The notes under the pieces: generated by a model
Told to the model about the DNA's origin: nothing
The model's input: the letters and a program-made list of their open reading frames with translations, nothing else
Database searches by the model: none
Shown here: positions 11,467 to 23,649 of the stretch, one piece after another
Layout of the letters: each line of letters begins with the position of its first letter
Numbering within the stretch: the stretch's first letter is position 1
Source of the DNA: Cymodocea nodosa
Lineage: Eukaryota > Streptophyta > Magnoliopsida > Alismatales > Cymodoceaceae
Length of the DNA: 64,000 nucleotides
Assembly (NCBI GenBank): GCA_036874045.1
Contig: CM072343.1
Coordinates: 10,188,001-10,252,000 of the forward strand
Direction: 5' to 3'
Position numbers and translations under genes: made by a program

Positions 11467-11951
11467 GTTATGTTTTAAAAGAATATTTTATTATTTACTG
11501 AAGTACACGTGTCAAAACCATAATGCATGACTTAAGTGAACTTTCGGTGAGTTATCTATAACTATCCGAAATTGCAGCTAGGCATCGGATAGTTATATGT
11601 GTAACTCTCTAAAATCTCCTTTTATTTATAAAATAGCTATGGACACGTGTCATGTTCTGGGAAAGTGACTTAAGTGGATGTTCGGTGAGTTATCTCTAAT
11701 TATCTGAAATGCATCTAAGCATCGGATAGTTAGACCTCTAACTCTCCGAAATGTTTCTTTTATTATTAAACTACTGCTAACACGTGTTGTGATCTGGTAG
11801 ATTTACTTAAGTTATATATCAGTGAGTTAAGTTTGTAACTATCCGAAATGAATCTGAGCATTAGATAGTTAAGTTTGTAAGTATCCGAAATGCACCTAAG
11901 CATCGGATAGTTAAATTTATGCATGTGTTTTATAATTAAATCAACGAAGCA

Positions 11952-11983
11952 AGTCCGTTGAGTTATCTGTAACTCCACGGACT
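11952..11983 (+). repeat. 14-bp-arm palindrome in gypsy LTR
   Basis: AGTCCGTTGAGTTA (11952-11965) and TAACTCCACGGACT (11970-11983) flank TCTG with one mismatch. The identical structure is in the LTR of copy B (33859-33890). Confidence 0.85.
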
Positions 11984-13015
11984 ATTTATTTTCTAATTTG
12001 CCACTGTAGCGGTTGCAGAAACAAGACAGTTGGAAGGAAAAAACCACGATTGCACGTATCGTGCAGGGAGAAGAAATCATTGTCGTTGATATGAATGAAG
12101 GAAATCCTACCAACCATTCAAGTAGAAGTAGTTACCATTGAAGAAATATAAAAGAAAAGAAGAAAAAGAAGTAGAGTGTGATCGATGGGTATGGCTAGTG
12201 TGTATAGAGGAGCATCGAGCTTTCTATAGGCAGCGTCGGTAATTCTCTAAAGTACCACACCAACTGTCATCACCACCACCTTATCACCAACCATCGGAGG
12301 TCTGTGAGGATACTTTCCTGATGTCGGGTCAATTTCGAGCCAAACACAGTGCTTGACAACCACTATGAGGAGTGATCGCGTCGCGGGAAGGGAAGCCATT
12401 TTCACCAAGCGCCGACTTATATTTCAGGAGATCGTAAAGCTTCTAGCCTTGGTTTCGGGTTGATGCCTGTATGCTAAAGAGAAGATTATCTTGCAATTCT
12501 AGACTCGCGATTCTATAGGGAGAGGAGACAGAATTGTAAGTGGTTTAATTTTTAGTGGTGTAATTGCATCGCATGTAGTGACAGAAGTATTTACTGTCGA
12601 CTGAGATTACTTTACATTTCCCCTTTCGCCCATTTCCATGTTCATATTAAAACAAAAATACCAAAAACAACTTATCTGTGTTTGTATTTTGTATTTAAGT
12701 GTTGTGTTGTTTGTTTTGTATCGTGATTAATGTTATCTTTGTCAGTGTTGTGATTATTTTATGTTTGTTTTAGTTTTACAGTTTACTGAAATTGGTTCGT
12801 TAAAAAGACTTAAAGATTTTAATGGTTACTGTTTGAATTATCTAAATGTTAGTATGCTTAATGATAAATCCAGTGTTTACTAACATTAAAGAGCTGAATT
12901 GAAGTTCTTTACAATCTTTGGAACCGCCCAATGGTTGGCCAAATTCCTCCGTAAATAGCAGTATTAAATAGGAAAGATAGGCTCATGGAGTTAACTTAAG
13001 TCCATGAGGTTAGTC

Positions 13016-13039
13016 CGTTGAGTTAGCCATAACTCAACG
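13016..13039 (+). repeat. 10-bp-arm palindrome near LTR 3' end
   Basis: CGTTGAGTTA (13016-13025) and TAACTCAACG (13030-13039) flank GCCA. It lies in the presumed U5 part, so it would be near the 5' end of element RNA. A related palindrome lies at about 34926 in copy B. Confidence 0.8.
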
Positions 13040-13311
13040 AACTTTACCCATTGAGATAATTGTAACTCAACGGAGAGCTTATTAAATATATAAATTTGAT
13101 TGTTAAAAACGGAACAGTTCTCAATTCTTAAGCAATTCCCTGTGGGATCGACTTGTACTTGCACACTAATACAATAGACATTGTGCACTTGCAGTTAAAA
13201 TACAAATTGGAATTAATATCTAATTTGTGTGAAAGGTTGTTTGTTTTCTTCTAAAAAAAGAATAGACATAAAGATAAATTAACTAAGTAAAAATAGAAAT
13301 TAACAAATCCA

Positions 13312-13375
13312 AGTTTTTCTGGTGCGTTGTTGGAGATCCAATACAAGTTTTCTAGTGTCGTGCTAGCCAAGCAAA
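13312..13375 (+). promoter_or_regulatory. Primer-binding-like sites after the gypsy LTR
   Basis: TGGTGCGTTGTTGG at 13320, and a second diverged version in TTTTCTAGTGTCGTGCTAGCC (about 13344-13364), resemble TGGCGCCGTTGCCGG, the primer region usual after Athila/Tat 5' LTRs. A primer site here means the LTR is flanked by internal sequence on both sides. Confidence 0.45.
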
Positions 13376-14561
13376 CAAGGTTAGACATCATTTTCTAAGA
13401 GATAACATAATTAAAGGAAAAATTAAATTAAGATTTGTGTTTAGTAAAAATCAATTAGCTGATATATTTATAAAACCTCTAGATGAAAATACATTCTACA
13501 ACATAAGATTAAATTTAGTTGTTGAAGTTGAAGAATCACGCTTACCTGAGCAGCTTCAAGAAAATATTTTGATAAAGGAACAACATGACATTCATTTTGA
13601 AGAAGAGATTCCTAAAGAAGAATTAAATTCTGAATCAAGGCTTCAAGTATCACCTTCTGAATATAGGACACTACACATTCAAGGTAATTCAATTCATTTT
13701 AGATCTAAGGAAGCATTGCAAAAATACAATAGTTTGATTTCATGTCAAATTCTGCATGCTCGACTAATAAAGTTTAGAAGTTTGTTAGAAATTAAAGATC
13801 TATTTGAGTTTCAAGGCTTAATACAATTCTTACCAATTGGAACGAAATGGAAACAATATAAAGAGCTTATTGCAGCTTTTTACAGCAGTCTGATACAAAA
13901 TGACAATCTATTGCAAACTCAAATAACTCAACAGGAGTTTACTTTATATCTTGAATTAATTTTGGAAGTTTTGAGATTACAAAATGAAGGTGTTGTTGTT
14001 ACCAATAGATTTGACATAGTTAGACAACTAGAATGGAACATTCTGTTTTTATCATAGATTCCAAATGTATATTCAAAAATGAGATTAATGGAAAATTTGA
14101 ATGTGGAAGCTAGGTTTATTGCAAATTTATTTCAGAGAGTCGGACATAATTTGGAAGTAAGTAGAAGTTGTTTATATGCAACTTATGACATACTAAACAA
14201 AATACAAATAAATTGGTTTGATGTTTTCATATATCAACTACAGCATATGAGTTCAAAGGTATTTTTTGATGATGTTGTATGTCGAATTATTGCAAGCCAA
14301 ATGAATTTATTTGATTGGCCTTTTGAAGTTAAAGGCAAGAGAGCATTTAGTATAAAAGATTTGCAAAAACACTAGCAATAGCAACAACAACTTAACCTTC
14401 CACATCAACAATAATAGCAAAATTATTCAGATCAAGTACAACAGCAACCTGAGCTACCTCTTGACTTAGATGTAGTACTAAATGAAATCAGAAATGATAT
14501 TAGACATCTAGGAGATAAAATTTGTAATGCTATAGGTGATATTATTAGGAGGAATAGATAA
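13376..14561 (+). pseudogene. Chimeric copia-2 pol-tail/ORF3 open frame
   Basis: 13376-13518 encodes the last part of copia RNase H (VRHHFLRDN, KNQLADIFIKPLDENTF). It matches 59432-59568 in the forward element. Sequence then switches in frame to ORF3 (VEESRLPEQLQENIL), matching about 62380 there. The 206-residue frame at 13437-14057 thus fuses two proteins. ORF3 motifs LFEFQGLIQFL, YNSLISCQILHARL, MRLMENLNVEARFIANL and QINWFDVF follow. A TAG at 14055 and more stops in the Gln-rich tail break it. The C-terminal coiled-coil end RNDIRHLGDKICNAI and the TAA at 14559-14561 match the intact reverse copy. It arose by deletion and is very unlikely to be a functional new gene. Confidence 0.8.
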
Positions 14562-15058
14562 ATCTACTGTCATTTGTTTGTTTACTTGTATTGTGAATAC
14601 AAAATATAATGTTTGTATTTATTGACTGATTGTTTGAACACTACATTTTATTGTAAATGTGTTTCACTTCTTATTAATGTTTACATATTTTCATTGTACA
14701 TACTTGTCTCTCAGTTTTTGTTAGTTCATTTATTTTATCAGTTAATTTTGATGATGAAAAACATGTGGTTTAATTATTTGTGCCATATGTTATTTGTCTC
14801 TTGATTTTTATACTATGTAATCATCTTTTTGATTAATGACAAAAAGGGGGAGATGATTATGTGTTCATTGAAATTTTTCTGAAAGTTTTACTTCTGTGAG
14901 ATGATTTTTACATAAACAACAAAAATAAGCTTAAGTGAACTTAAGTCAACAAACTTGTTTGTTGAATTAAAACTTAACCCAACGGAGGTGCTTTGTTGAG
15001 TTAAACATATTTCATAATTGATTTAATATGGTTTTGTCATCATCAAAAAAGGGGAGAT
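14562..15058 (+). other. 3' noncoding region with two polypurine tracts (left copia-2)
   Basis: No gene is visible. AAAAAGGGGGAGATGA (about 14841) and AAAAAAGGGGAGAT (about 15045-15058) are purine tracts; only the second abuts the LTR. Between them is TTGTTGAATTAAAACTTAACCCAACG-like palindromic sequence. Confidence 0.65.
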
Positions 15059-16661
15059 TGTTGAGTATTTTGTTTTGATGATGTGTGCTAAATGAATGTA
15101 ATTTACTTAATTACTATTGTTTGTGAAAGTAAATTAAGAACATCAATTAATACAAAAAAAGGTTTACTGATATAAATAGTTGTCTGTATTGGATTTGAAA
15201 TTATGCTAAGTTAAATAACTAGTTGTTAAGTTATACTAATTTTTCATTTAACTTAGCATTAAGTTAACGTGTGTTTTTATTGTAAAGCATGATATATTTT
15301 AAAGTTACATTTTCTGTATCATGTACAGTGCATGTTAAGACAACTTGTTGAGTTAGTGTTTTATTTGTAAAAAGGTCACGTGAGAACTTGTTGAGTTATA
15401 GGCTTAAAGGTTAAAATAGGTCACGTGAGAACTCATTGAGTTGGTGAACAAAATGTTAAGGTGAAGAGATGAACTCGCTAAGTTAGTATTATATACGTGG
15501 TGCAATTAAAGTTTACAAATGTTAGATTGTATTACATGAGTTGCACATGTTTAACACATTAAGTTAACATAACTGCACGTGTTGAGTTGCTATATTGAAC
15601 ACTAAGGCAACACGTTAAGTTAGCCTTATAAACTTAAAGTTATTATTATTGCACATGGTAAATATTTTATTGTTTAAAACATTTATTTATTACTAGTTTA
15701 GTAAGTTATCGAAGGATTTTTAGATACTTTGAAAACTTAACTATCTGATACTTAAACACATTTTAGATAGTTAGCATCTAACCTTCTGAAAGATAGGTTA
15801 AGCTAGTTTGTTGAGTTAGTGTAACACCACAGACTTAGTTTGTTGAGTTAGCTATAGTACATATCACGTGATTTGGCACATGATGAATTCGTTAAGTTAT
15901 AAATCTACTTGTTTTACTCATTTAGTTAACATTAACACGACTTGTCATTACACTTGATGGAAAATTTTTGGACGAGAAAGTTCAATTTGCAGGAAATTTT
16001 TCAGAGATCTAGGATTGATGATTAATGAAAATTCGAGAGAAAAATATGGGTCAGAACGTGTGTATTTCAATGAAAGAAAAAGAGAAGATGTGAAGAGTGG
16101 AAAATTGATTATGGTTAAACATGGATGATATGCATGAAATGAAGATATAGTATAAAAGGCATAGAATTTTCGTTGATCAATCATCCCTACACACCAAATG
16201 AAATATATTTTTAGGGATCAAAACACCACTCCAAGGAAAAGCTTTTCGATAGAAGAAAAATTCGGTGAAAAAGAGAAAGTCAGATATATGTCACTAAAGA
16301 ATTGAAGAATCAAAAGAAGGCAAATTCAATGAAAAAGGGAAAGTTAGATATTAGTTAATGAAGATTTACAGAAGAAGAAGAAGAAGAAGAAAAATCTCAA
16401 ATAGGGAGAAATGTTTTAAATTCCATAAATTAGTTTTCTCTATTTGTTGTTATGAAATTGATTAGATGAAACATAGTATCGTTATATAATTGCATCTACA
16501 GTTTCTAAGGAGAATTGAATTATATATTGTAATTGAAACCTTGAATAAAATAATTTGATTAAAACAGTGTCTTGACTTGTTTTTAATTTTGAAGTTTCAA
16601 TTATAATTGAAAATGTTGGAAAACACAATTCACCCCCCTCTTGTGTAGCCATTCGATCCTA
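15059..16661 (+). repeat. Copia-2 LTR (left copy)
   Basis: It starts TGTTGAGTATTTTGTTTTGATG after a purine tract and runs to GATCCTA at 16661, where the expected end GATCCTACA is cut. It contains the CTCGTTAAGTTA-type repeats, CACGTG boxes, a TATAAAAGG box (16151-16159) and the CACCCCCCTCTTGTG end signature. It matches 52352-54029 and the reverse LTR 42713-44325. Confidence 0.8.
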
Positions 16662-16663
16662 GG

Positions 16664-17429
16664 AACATTTATTTATTACTAGATAGTTAAGTTACCAGAG
16701 GGTATTTTGGAGACTTACAATTGTAACTATTCAAAACTCAAACTCATTACGGATAGTTAGCATCTAAGCTTCTAAAAGATAACTTAAGTCACGTTTCTAG
16801 GTCATGACATGTGTCTCACTAGTTTTTTGGTAAAAAGGTATTTTAGATACTTTGAAAACTTAACCATCTGATACTTAAACACTTTTTAGTGAGTTAGCAT
16901 CTAACCTTTCGAAAGACAGGTTAAGCTGGATCATTGAGTTAACTATTACACCATAGACTTTCGGTGAGTTAGCAATAGTACATGTCATGTTAATTGGCAC
17001 ATGATGAACTCGTTAAGTTAGATATGTTAAGTTATAAATCTACTTGTTTTACTCGTTTAGTTAACATTAACACAACAACTTGTTATTACAATTGATGAAA
17101 AATTTTGGACGAGAAAGTTTATTTTGCAAGAAAATTTTCAAAGATCCAAGATTAATGATTAAAGAAAATTTGAGAGAAAAATGTGGGTCAAAATGTGTGT
17201 ATTTTGATGAAGGAAAAAGAGAAGACGTGAAGAGTGGAAAACTGGTTATGGTTAAATGTGGGAGATATGCATGAAATGAAGATATAGTATAAAAGGCATA
17301 GAATTCTCATTGATTATCCCTACATACCAAATGAAACATATTTTTAGGGATCAAAACACCTCTTTAGGGAAAAGCTCTCAAATAGAAGAAAATTCAGTGA
17401 AGAAGAGAAAGTCAGATATATGTCACTAA
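16664..17429 (+). repeat. Partial second copia-2 LTR, left half of copia-1 target
   Basis: It restarts LTR-internal sequence homologous to about 15672 onward (AACATTTATTTATTACTAG in both) and includes TATAAAAGG at 17288. It stops at GTCACTAA, where copia-1 is inserted, and continues at 47285-47643. This is a tandem partial LTR duplication, probably from unequal exchange or nested LTR insertion. Confidence 0.75.
17425..17429 (+). repeat. Left target-site duplication ACTAA of copia-1
   Basis: ACTAA before the LTR start TGTTAGG equals ACTAA at 47285-47289 after the right LTR end CCTACA. The unfilled site can be read at 16294-16305 (GTCACTAAAGAATTG). Confidence 0.9.
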
Positions 17430-18662
17430 TGTTAGGTATTTAATTTTGATGATATATGCTTTATTATCGTATTTAAATAAGTCTACATAATATTCTCTAA
17501 GTATAATAGTTAACAGATTATCGAAAAGTTTTATTTTTGTCAGATAAATTAAAGATTTTCGAAGAGTTAGATTTGCAATAGTTAAACTTTCGGATAGTTA
17601 ACGTTTCAGATAGTTAAACTTTCGGATAGTTAACGTTTCATTTTTTTTCAAATACTTTATGTTAAAAACTTGTATAGTTAAGGTTATCTACACGTGTGTT
17701 TTTAATGTTTTAAGTTGTCACGTGTTTTCCATGTGCATTCGGTAATGAAAAATCGAATAGTTAGATAACTGTTCGAGTTTTTATATGCATGGATAGATAA
17801 CTGTTCGAGTTTTATAAAAGGACTAACGAATAGATAAGTTTCTTTGTTTAGTCACGTGTTTTGTAGGTGCAAAAACTCGAAGAGTTAAAAGATAAGTGTT
17901 CGAGTTTTTACAAGACTTAAAGGATAAATGTTTGACTAAATCGAAGACTTAGAAGATATTCTACAAGACTCCAGGAAGATAAAATTTCAATGAATCTACG
18001 AAGTGGAGATCGTGGAAATTCAAAATGTTAGTGGAGAAAATGGAAATTAAAATAGAAAGTAATTTGGATTAAAGAGAAAATTAGTACGTGGATTATGGAT
18101 TGTGGATCAAGTGGATGAATATGCTGAAGGTGAAAGACAACAGAGTTCGACTACAAATGGAGAGTACAAGCTACATTACAACAGAAGATCCCAATCTTAA
18201 AAACCAAGTTTGAATATTAAATCCACATCCCTAATTGAAAAGTTAAGTTTGAATATTCATATTCTGAAAAATTCTCCAACATCAGAAAAGTTTGAAATTC
18301 CAAGCAATTTCAGAAAAGGAGGTGCAAACATAAAAAGTCTGGAAATTTGACAACTAGAGAAGAAGAGATACAGAAGCTAAGCAAAGAGAAAGAAAGAAGC
18401 TATGTGCATAAAGATCAGGTTATATACAATTCAAAATTAGTTTTGAATAAGAGCTTTGTTTTCCTATTTGAATTGTATATCGAACATTACTGTATCAAAA
18501 CCGTCAAGAAGGGAATTGAGCTGAAAAGATATTGTAAATTCTGTCTTGAAATAAAAGAATAGAATTTCATTTACGAGTGTTTTGTGCTCTTGTTTTATCC
18601 GCTAGTATTTAATTACTAAAGACACAATTCACCCCTCCTCTTGTGATACAGATGATTTTACA
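17430..18662 (+). repeat. 5' LTR of copia-1 (1233 bp)
   Basis: TGTTAGG...TTTTACA. It carries a 32-bp tandem duplication (17581-17612, 17613-17640) of a TTTCGGATAGTTAACG-containing unit that is single in the right LTR. It also carries several ACTCGAAGAGTTA...TTCGAGTTTT palindromes (about 17876-17910). A short frame at 18347-18562 is LTR sequence, not a gene. Confidence 0.88.
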
Positions 18663-18664
18663 AC

Positions 18665-18676
18665 TAGTATCAGAGC
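18665..18676 (+). promoter_or_regulatory. Primer-binding site of copia-1
   Basis: TAGTATCAGAGC two bases after the LTR differs at one base from TGGTATCAGAGC, the complement of the plant initiator tRNA-Met 3' end used by copia elements. Confidence 0.85.
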
Positions 18677-18762
18677 TTTCATTATTATCGTAATTAAAAG
18701 GCTTCATTTCTCTATTTAGGAATCGATTTTTCCTATTATTTACTTCGGATCATCTGTTTAAA

Positions 18763-20745
18763 ATGGATAATTCTGAAATCTTAGTTATGACTGAAGGATA
18801 GACCACTAATTGTCCTCCTATGTTCGAAGGTAGCAATTATGGCTACTGGAAATATAGGATGAAAGTATTCTTTCAGTCAATTGATTTCAAATTATGGCAT
18901 ATAATTAGCAATCCTATAGTGTTAGTTACGACTCCCTATGATACTTGGACTTTTGAAGAAAAGGAGCGAATGACATTGAATGCTAAAGGTTTAAACATCT
19001 TGTTTTGTGCTTTATCTCATGATCAATTTAATAAAGTTTCTGCATATCAAACTGCATATGAAATATGGCATGCTTTAGAAGTTGCCAATGAAGGTACTAA
19101 TCAGGTCAAGGAATCTAAGATCAATATGTTACTACATAAATATGAGCTTTTAAAATGCATGAAAATGAATGTATCTTTGACATGTTTTCCCGTTTTCTTG
19201 AGATTGTAAATTCATTAAAATCTATAGGCAAGAAATTCGAGGAAAAAGACTTGGTAAGAAAGATCATTAGATCTTTAACTAAAATTTGGGCTCAAAAGAC
19301 AACATCTATTGAAGAGTCCAAAGACTTACATATACTCTTGATGATCTCATAGGAAATCTGACAGCCTATGAAGTACAACATTTAGATCCAAAAGGGAAAA
19401 ATCCTAGAAGGGATCTGACTTTTAAGGTTGATAAAGTATCAGAAGTCACTAGTGATTTTAACGATGATTTACTATTGTTGACCAGAAAATTTAGAAATCT
19501 GTTAAAGAAACGCAGGAACTTCAGGTCAGCAAAGACATCTGGAGATATGGAGAAGAAGTCATTCACGAAAGACAAAAGTATATGCTACAAGTGCAATAGG
19601 CTAGGTCACTTTCAAATTGATTGTCCTCTCAACAAAGATAAGAAGAATTCAAGGAGGAATTTCAGGAATAAGAAATTTAGAAAGAGAATGGCGCTTAAAG
19701 TGACATGGGATGACTCTTTAGCTTCACAAAGTGAAGAAACAAAGGATTCAACATCAGACAACGAATCCTCATCAACATCAGATTCAGAAGAAAATCTGGC
19801 AAATGTATGCTTTATGGCAAAATCCAGTGAGGTATCCTCTGATCAAAATGCAAATTTTGATAGTTTTGATGGATTACTTGTTGAATACAATAGACTGACC
19901 AGAAAATATAAGAAAGTCAAAACAGAAAGAAAGGACACTAGGAAAATGCTAGATGAATCTAAAAATAAGATTGATTTTTTGAACTCTACATTGAATAAAT
20001 TTAAAGAAGAAAATCAAAGGCATGCTCAGGAAATTTTAAAATTCACTACTATAGAAAGAAAATTGCATGCTGATTGTGAAAATTTAATTGCTGATAAGAA
20101 GAAAATGATCTATGAAATTGAAAAACTAGAACTGACTATTACTAATTTAAATTCAGAAATTGATGTGTTAAAGATTAAAGTCTGCGATCAAAAAGCTATA
20201 TTAAGTAAATGGAATAATAGTCAAACTATAACAAATGAACTTAGTAGCAAAATATCAAATGTAGAAAAACATGATATTGGTTTACACAATGCATCTTCTG
20301 AAAATTATATATTGCATGATGGTACTACTAAAAATAATGTCTTTATTTCCAGTACTAAGAATAGTAAGAGAAAAACTATTCCATGTGTGATTAAAAAGGG
20401 AGAAAAATATGTGCAAGTTGATAAAATGCAGCATATAAATGATAGCATACGATGCAAGAATTTCAAAAGAAATCTTCAGAAGAATCAAGCTAAGACATTT
20501 GAGAATTTTAATCATATTTAAAGAATATCGGATATTGGAAATCAAGTAATGTTAGAAATGAAAATTTCAACTCTGGTTTACATAGAGACAAATGTTCTGA
20601 TAATTATAACACTAAGAGAAAGGAACGCAAGAATAATTATCAGAAAATAGATAAGTTGAAAAATATGGATTATTTTGATATGACTTTCTCTAAAATTCTT
20701 GGACCCAATCGAAAATGGGTTCCAAGAGATAAAATCTCTTTTTGA
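18763..20745 (+). pseudogene. gag: Copia-1 gag with CCHC zinc knuckle, broken
   Basis: This is the nucleocapsid precursor. ATG 18763 opens MDNSEILVMTEG. The UBN2-type core follows: GSNYGYWKYRMKVFFQS, KGLNILFCALSHDQFNKV and KINMLLHKYELL (18820-19160). The zinc knuckle CYKCNRLGHFQIDC is at 19583-19624. A long charged coiled-coil stretch with KVTWDDS follows (19700-20500), and GPNRKWVPRDKISF ends at TGA 20743-20745. Breaks are a TAG at 18796, frameshifts near 19160 and 19345, and TAA at 20519. Gag ends at a stop in the same position relative to protease in the related fragment at 50234, but with TAA there. The protease frame is shifted two bases relative to gag in both. Confidence 0.85.
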
Positions 20746-23649
20746 CTGTTTTATAGGTACACAAATCAAAATGGATAATGGACAGTGGAGCATCCAGCAA
20801 CATGACTAGAGATATACAATTACTTACAGAAATAACAAAGACCAAGAATGGACAAGTTACCTTTGGAAATAAAAGCAAAACAAATATCCTTGGGTCTAGC
20901 AAGGTTCAGGTAACTGAGAAATGCTTTATAAATGATGTCTTATTAGTGGAAAACTTATGTTTTAATGTATTGAGTGTTCCTGTTTTAATGAAGATTTATA
21001 GAGTAATTTTTGAAAATGATTCCTATAAAATTATGGACATGTCTACAAACGAAATTTTATTCACTACATACAAGAAAGGATCTATTTGTATTCTAAATTT
21101 GCCTTCTGATATTATTAAAGATAATGCTTGCTTAATTGCAAAATCGGATGAAGTCATTTTATGGCATAGAAGGCTAAGACACTCAAACTTAAAATTATTA
21201 CAAAAGCTGTCTAAAAAGAATCTAGTTAGAGGTTTACCTAGTATTAAGTACTCGAAAGAGTTTATGTGTGATGCATGTCAACTAGGTAAATTACATAAAA
21301 CATCCTTTAAAAGCTTAAATGAAATAACAAGCAAAATGAGTATTAGAACTAGTGCATATGGATTTATTTGGACCTACTAGAACAACCAGTCTGGGAGGTA
21401 AACATTATGCTTTTGTACTAGTTGATGACTATTCTAGATTCACTTAGGTCTATTTTCTAGCTAATAAAACTGAAGTTTTTGAAATATTTAAGATATTCTA
21501 TAATAAAGTTCAGAATGAGCACAATGTTAAAATTCAAAAACTTAGGAGTGATCATGGTACAGAATTTGATAATGATCAAATGGACACCTTTTGTGAAGAA
21601 TTAGGCATAGATCATAGGTACTCATTTCCAAGAGCTCCTTCACAAAATGGGATAGTAGAACGTAAAAACAGATCACTTCAGGAAATGTCCAGAACCATGT
21701 TAAATGAGAATAAGTTACCCCTATTTCTCTAGGTAGAAGCAGTTCATACAGCATGCTATGTTATAAATAAAGTATATCTAAGACCAATTTTAGATAAAAC
21801 TCCTTATGAGATATGGTATAACAGGGTTCCCAAAATATGTTATTTAAAACCCTTTGGCTGTAAGTGTTTTATTTTGAACACTAAGGAACGAAGAGACAAA
21901 TTTAAAGCCAAATCAGATGAAGGTATTTTTGTTGGTTATTCCATTAGAAGTAAAGCATATAGAGTTTATAATAAATCAACAAAAACCATTGAGGAAACCC
22001 TACATGTAAAATTTCATGAAAAATCTCATTTGGATTTAAGACATGCTGAAAACTTCGATTCAGAAATTCTCCCAAGAATAGTACCAAATGATGTTGACAG
22101 AGAAATTGATAGATTATTTGACGAAATAAGAAATCTAAGTTTGAAGGATGAAAATTTAGAAGAAAATAATGTCATACCTATAGAAAATGTGGAATAACAT
22201 AGAAATTGGCGTTATGCTTCATCTCTTCCTATTGATCAGATAACAGGTGATCCTAATCAAGGAGTTAGGACTCGGTCATCAGTAGTCAACATTTGTGGTG
22301 CTTATTCATTTGTTTCTTTGCTAGAACCTAAAAAAATTGAAGATGCCATAGAAGATGAATTTTGGTATTTAGCTATGCAAGATGAGCTAAATCAATTTAT
22401 AAGAAATGAGGTATGGGATCTAGTTCCACCACCTGAAAATCAGTCCATAATAGGAACAAGGTGGGTATTTAGAAACAAAGTAGATCAAGATGGACATATA
22501 GTTAAAAGTAAAGCTAGATTAGTTGCTCAAGGTTACAAGCAAGAGGAAGGAATTGATTATGATGAAACATTTGCTCTTGTTGCTAGACTAGAATCAATAC
22601 GAATTTTGTTAGCTTATGCTTGTTATATGAATTTCAAATTATATCAAATGGATGTTAAAACTGCTTTTTTAAATGGATATATAAAAGAAGAAGTGTATGT
22701 AAAACAACCTCTAGGTTTTGAAGATTCAAAGCATCCTGAATATGTTTACAGGCTTAAGAAGGCACTATATGGCCTTAAACAAGCTCCTAGGTCTTGGTAT
22801 GAAAGATTATCTAAATTTCTTATGGAAAAAGGGTATTCTATGGGAAAGGCAGATCACACTCTTTTTATCAAGAAGATCGAAAAAGATATATTAGTAGTTC
22901 AAATCTATGTAGATGACATCATATTTGGAGCAACAAATGATAAATTAGTTGAGTCCTTTTCGAAAGACATGACTAATCAATTTGAAATGAGTATGATGGG
23001 TGAACTATCATTTTTCCTAGGCTTACAAATTAAGCAATTAGATCAGGGTACTTTTATTTCACAAGAAAAATATACTCAAGATTTGTTAAAGAGGTTTGGT
23101 TTAGACGACACTAAAACAAAGAATACACCAATGAGTACTATCACCAAGTTGGATAAAGATGACTCTAGAAAAACTGTAGATGTAAAACAATATAGAAGTA
23201 TGATTGGTTCATTACTCTATTTAATAGCTAGCCAACCAGATATTATGTTTAGTGTGTGTACTTGTGCTAGATATCAATCTAATCCTAAGGAATCACACTT
23301 ACTTGCTGTTAAATGAATTTTTAAATATCTATTAGGAATCATCAATTTCAGACTGTTTTATGTTAAACATAATTCTTTCAACTTAGTATAATGATGCTGA
23401 TTTTGTAGGATGTAAGTCTGAAAGAAAAAGCACCAGTGGCACTTGTCAATTGTTAGTTAATTCTTTAGTATCATGGTTCAGCAAAAAGCAAAATTGTGTA
23501 GCATTATCTACAACTGAAACTGAATATATAGCTGCTGCACTTTGCTGTGCTCAAATCCTGTGGATCAGACAAACCTCTTAAGTAAGCTATTTGACATTTT
23601 AAAGCCAAATCTACTTAGGGCTTGGCAACCCACATTAAGTACGCCATAG
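20746..23649 (+). pseudogene. pol: Copia-1 pol: protease, integrase, RT, RNase H (broken)
   Basis: Order is typical of Ty1/copia. Protease has MDSGASSNMTRD (20778). The GAG-pre-integrase zinc region WHRRLRHSNLKLLQKLSKKN ends in CDACQLGK. Integrase has LVDDYS, RSDHGTEF and NGIVERKN (about 21418-21670). Reverse transcriptase has [20 protein letters not shown] and [11 protein letters not shown] (22440-22940). RNase H has ADFVGCKSERKSTSGTC and TTETEYIAAALCCAQILW (23398-23560). The RT region 22318-23316 is open. Breaks are a frameshift near 21340, TAG at 21446 and 21731 where tryptophan is expected, TAA at 22195, and stops at 23314 and 23388. RNase H has lost its last part: IRQ is joined to KPL, followed by SKLFDILKPNLLRAWQP and a TAG at 23647-23649. 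Confidence 0.9.

Larger units (their letters stand above)
1..13311 (+). mobile_element. Ty3/gypsy Athila-like retrotransposon copy A (5' end outside window)
   Basis: The copy runs from inside reverse transcriptase at the window edge to an LTR ending near 13311. The order read directly is pol (to 2871), ORF3 (3441-5629), gag (6734 to about 7905), F-box gene (8064-9142), long 3' noncoding DNA, polypurine tract (11132-11145) and LTR (11146-13311). Copy B at 25385-35223 repeats this order, so it is probably the family architecture and not a local accident, although a standard Athila places gag before pol. All four genes are interrupted. The 5' LTR is not in the window. Confidence 0.8.
11146..13311 (+). 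repeat. LTR of gypsy copy A (about 2.17 kb)
   Basis: It begins TGTTTAGAATGAAAAAGTGC after a polypurine tract. It probably ends at AAATCCA (13311), just before a tRNA-primer-like site; the exact end is uncertain. It holds three 33-bp hairpin repeats (11368-11466), further TTCGG/CCGAA palindromes, three ACACGTG(T) G-boxes (11506, 11644, 11781), a strong palindrome at 11952-11983, a TATAAAAG box (12147-12154) conserved in the other two gypsy LTRs, and CCCTGTGGGATCGAC near the end (about 13138), a signature of Athila/Tat LTR ends. Copies at 33411 and 47935 align with it. Confidence 0.8.
13376..16661 (+). mobile_element. Internally deleted copia-2 copy (pol tail, ORF3, 3' LTR)
   Basis: The end of copia RNase H is joined directly to the middle of ORF3, removing the region that spans about 2.8 kb in the forward copy (59568 to about 62377). 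It is followed by the ORF3 C-terminus, 3' noncoding DNA with two purine tracts, and an LTR starting at 15059. Its left part is replaced by the gypsy LTR and primer site at about 13375. Confidence 0.75.

Noticed and set aside
18347..18562. 71-residue frame in the copia-1 LTR
   Set aside because: It lies wholly within the 5' LTR. The matching 3' LTR has a stop at the corresponding place (near 47042).
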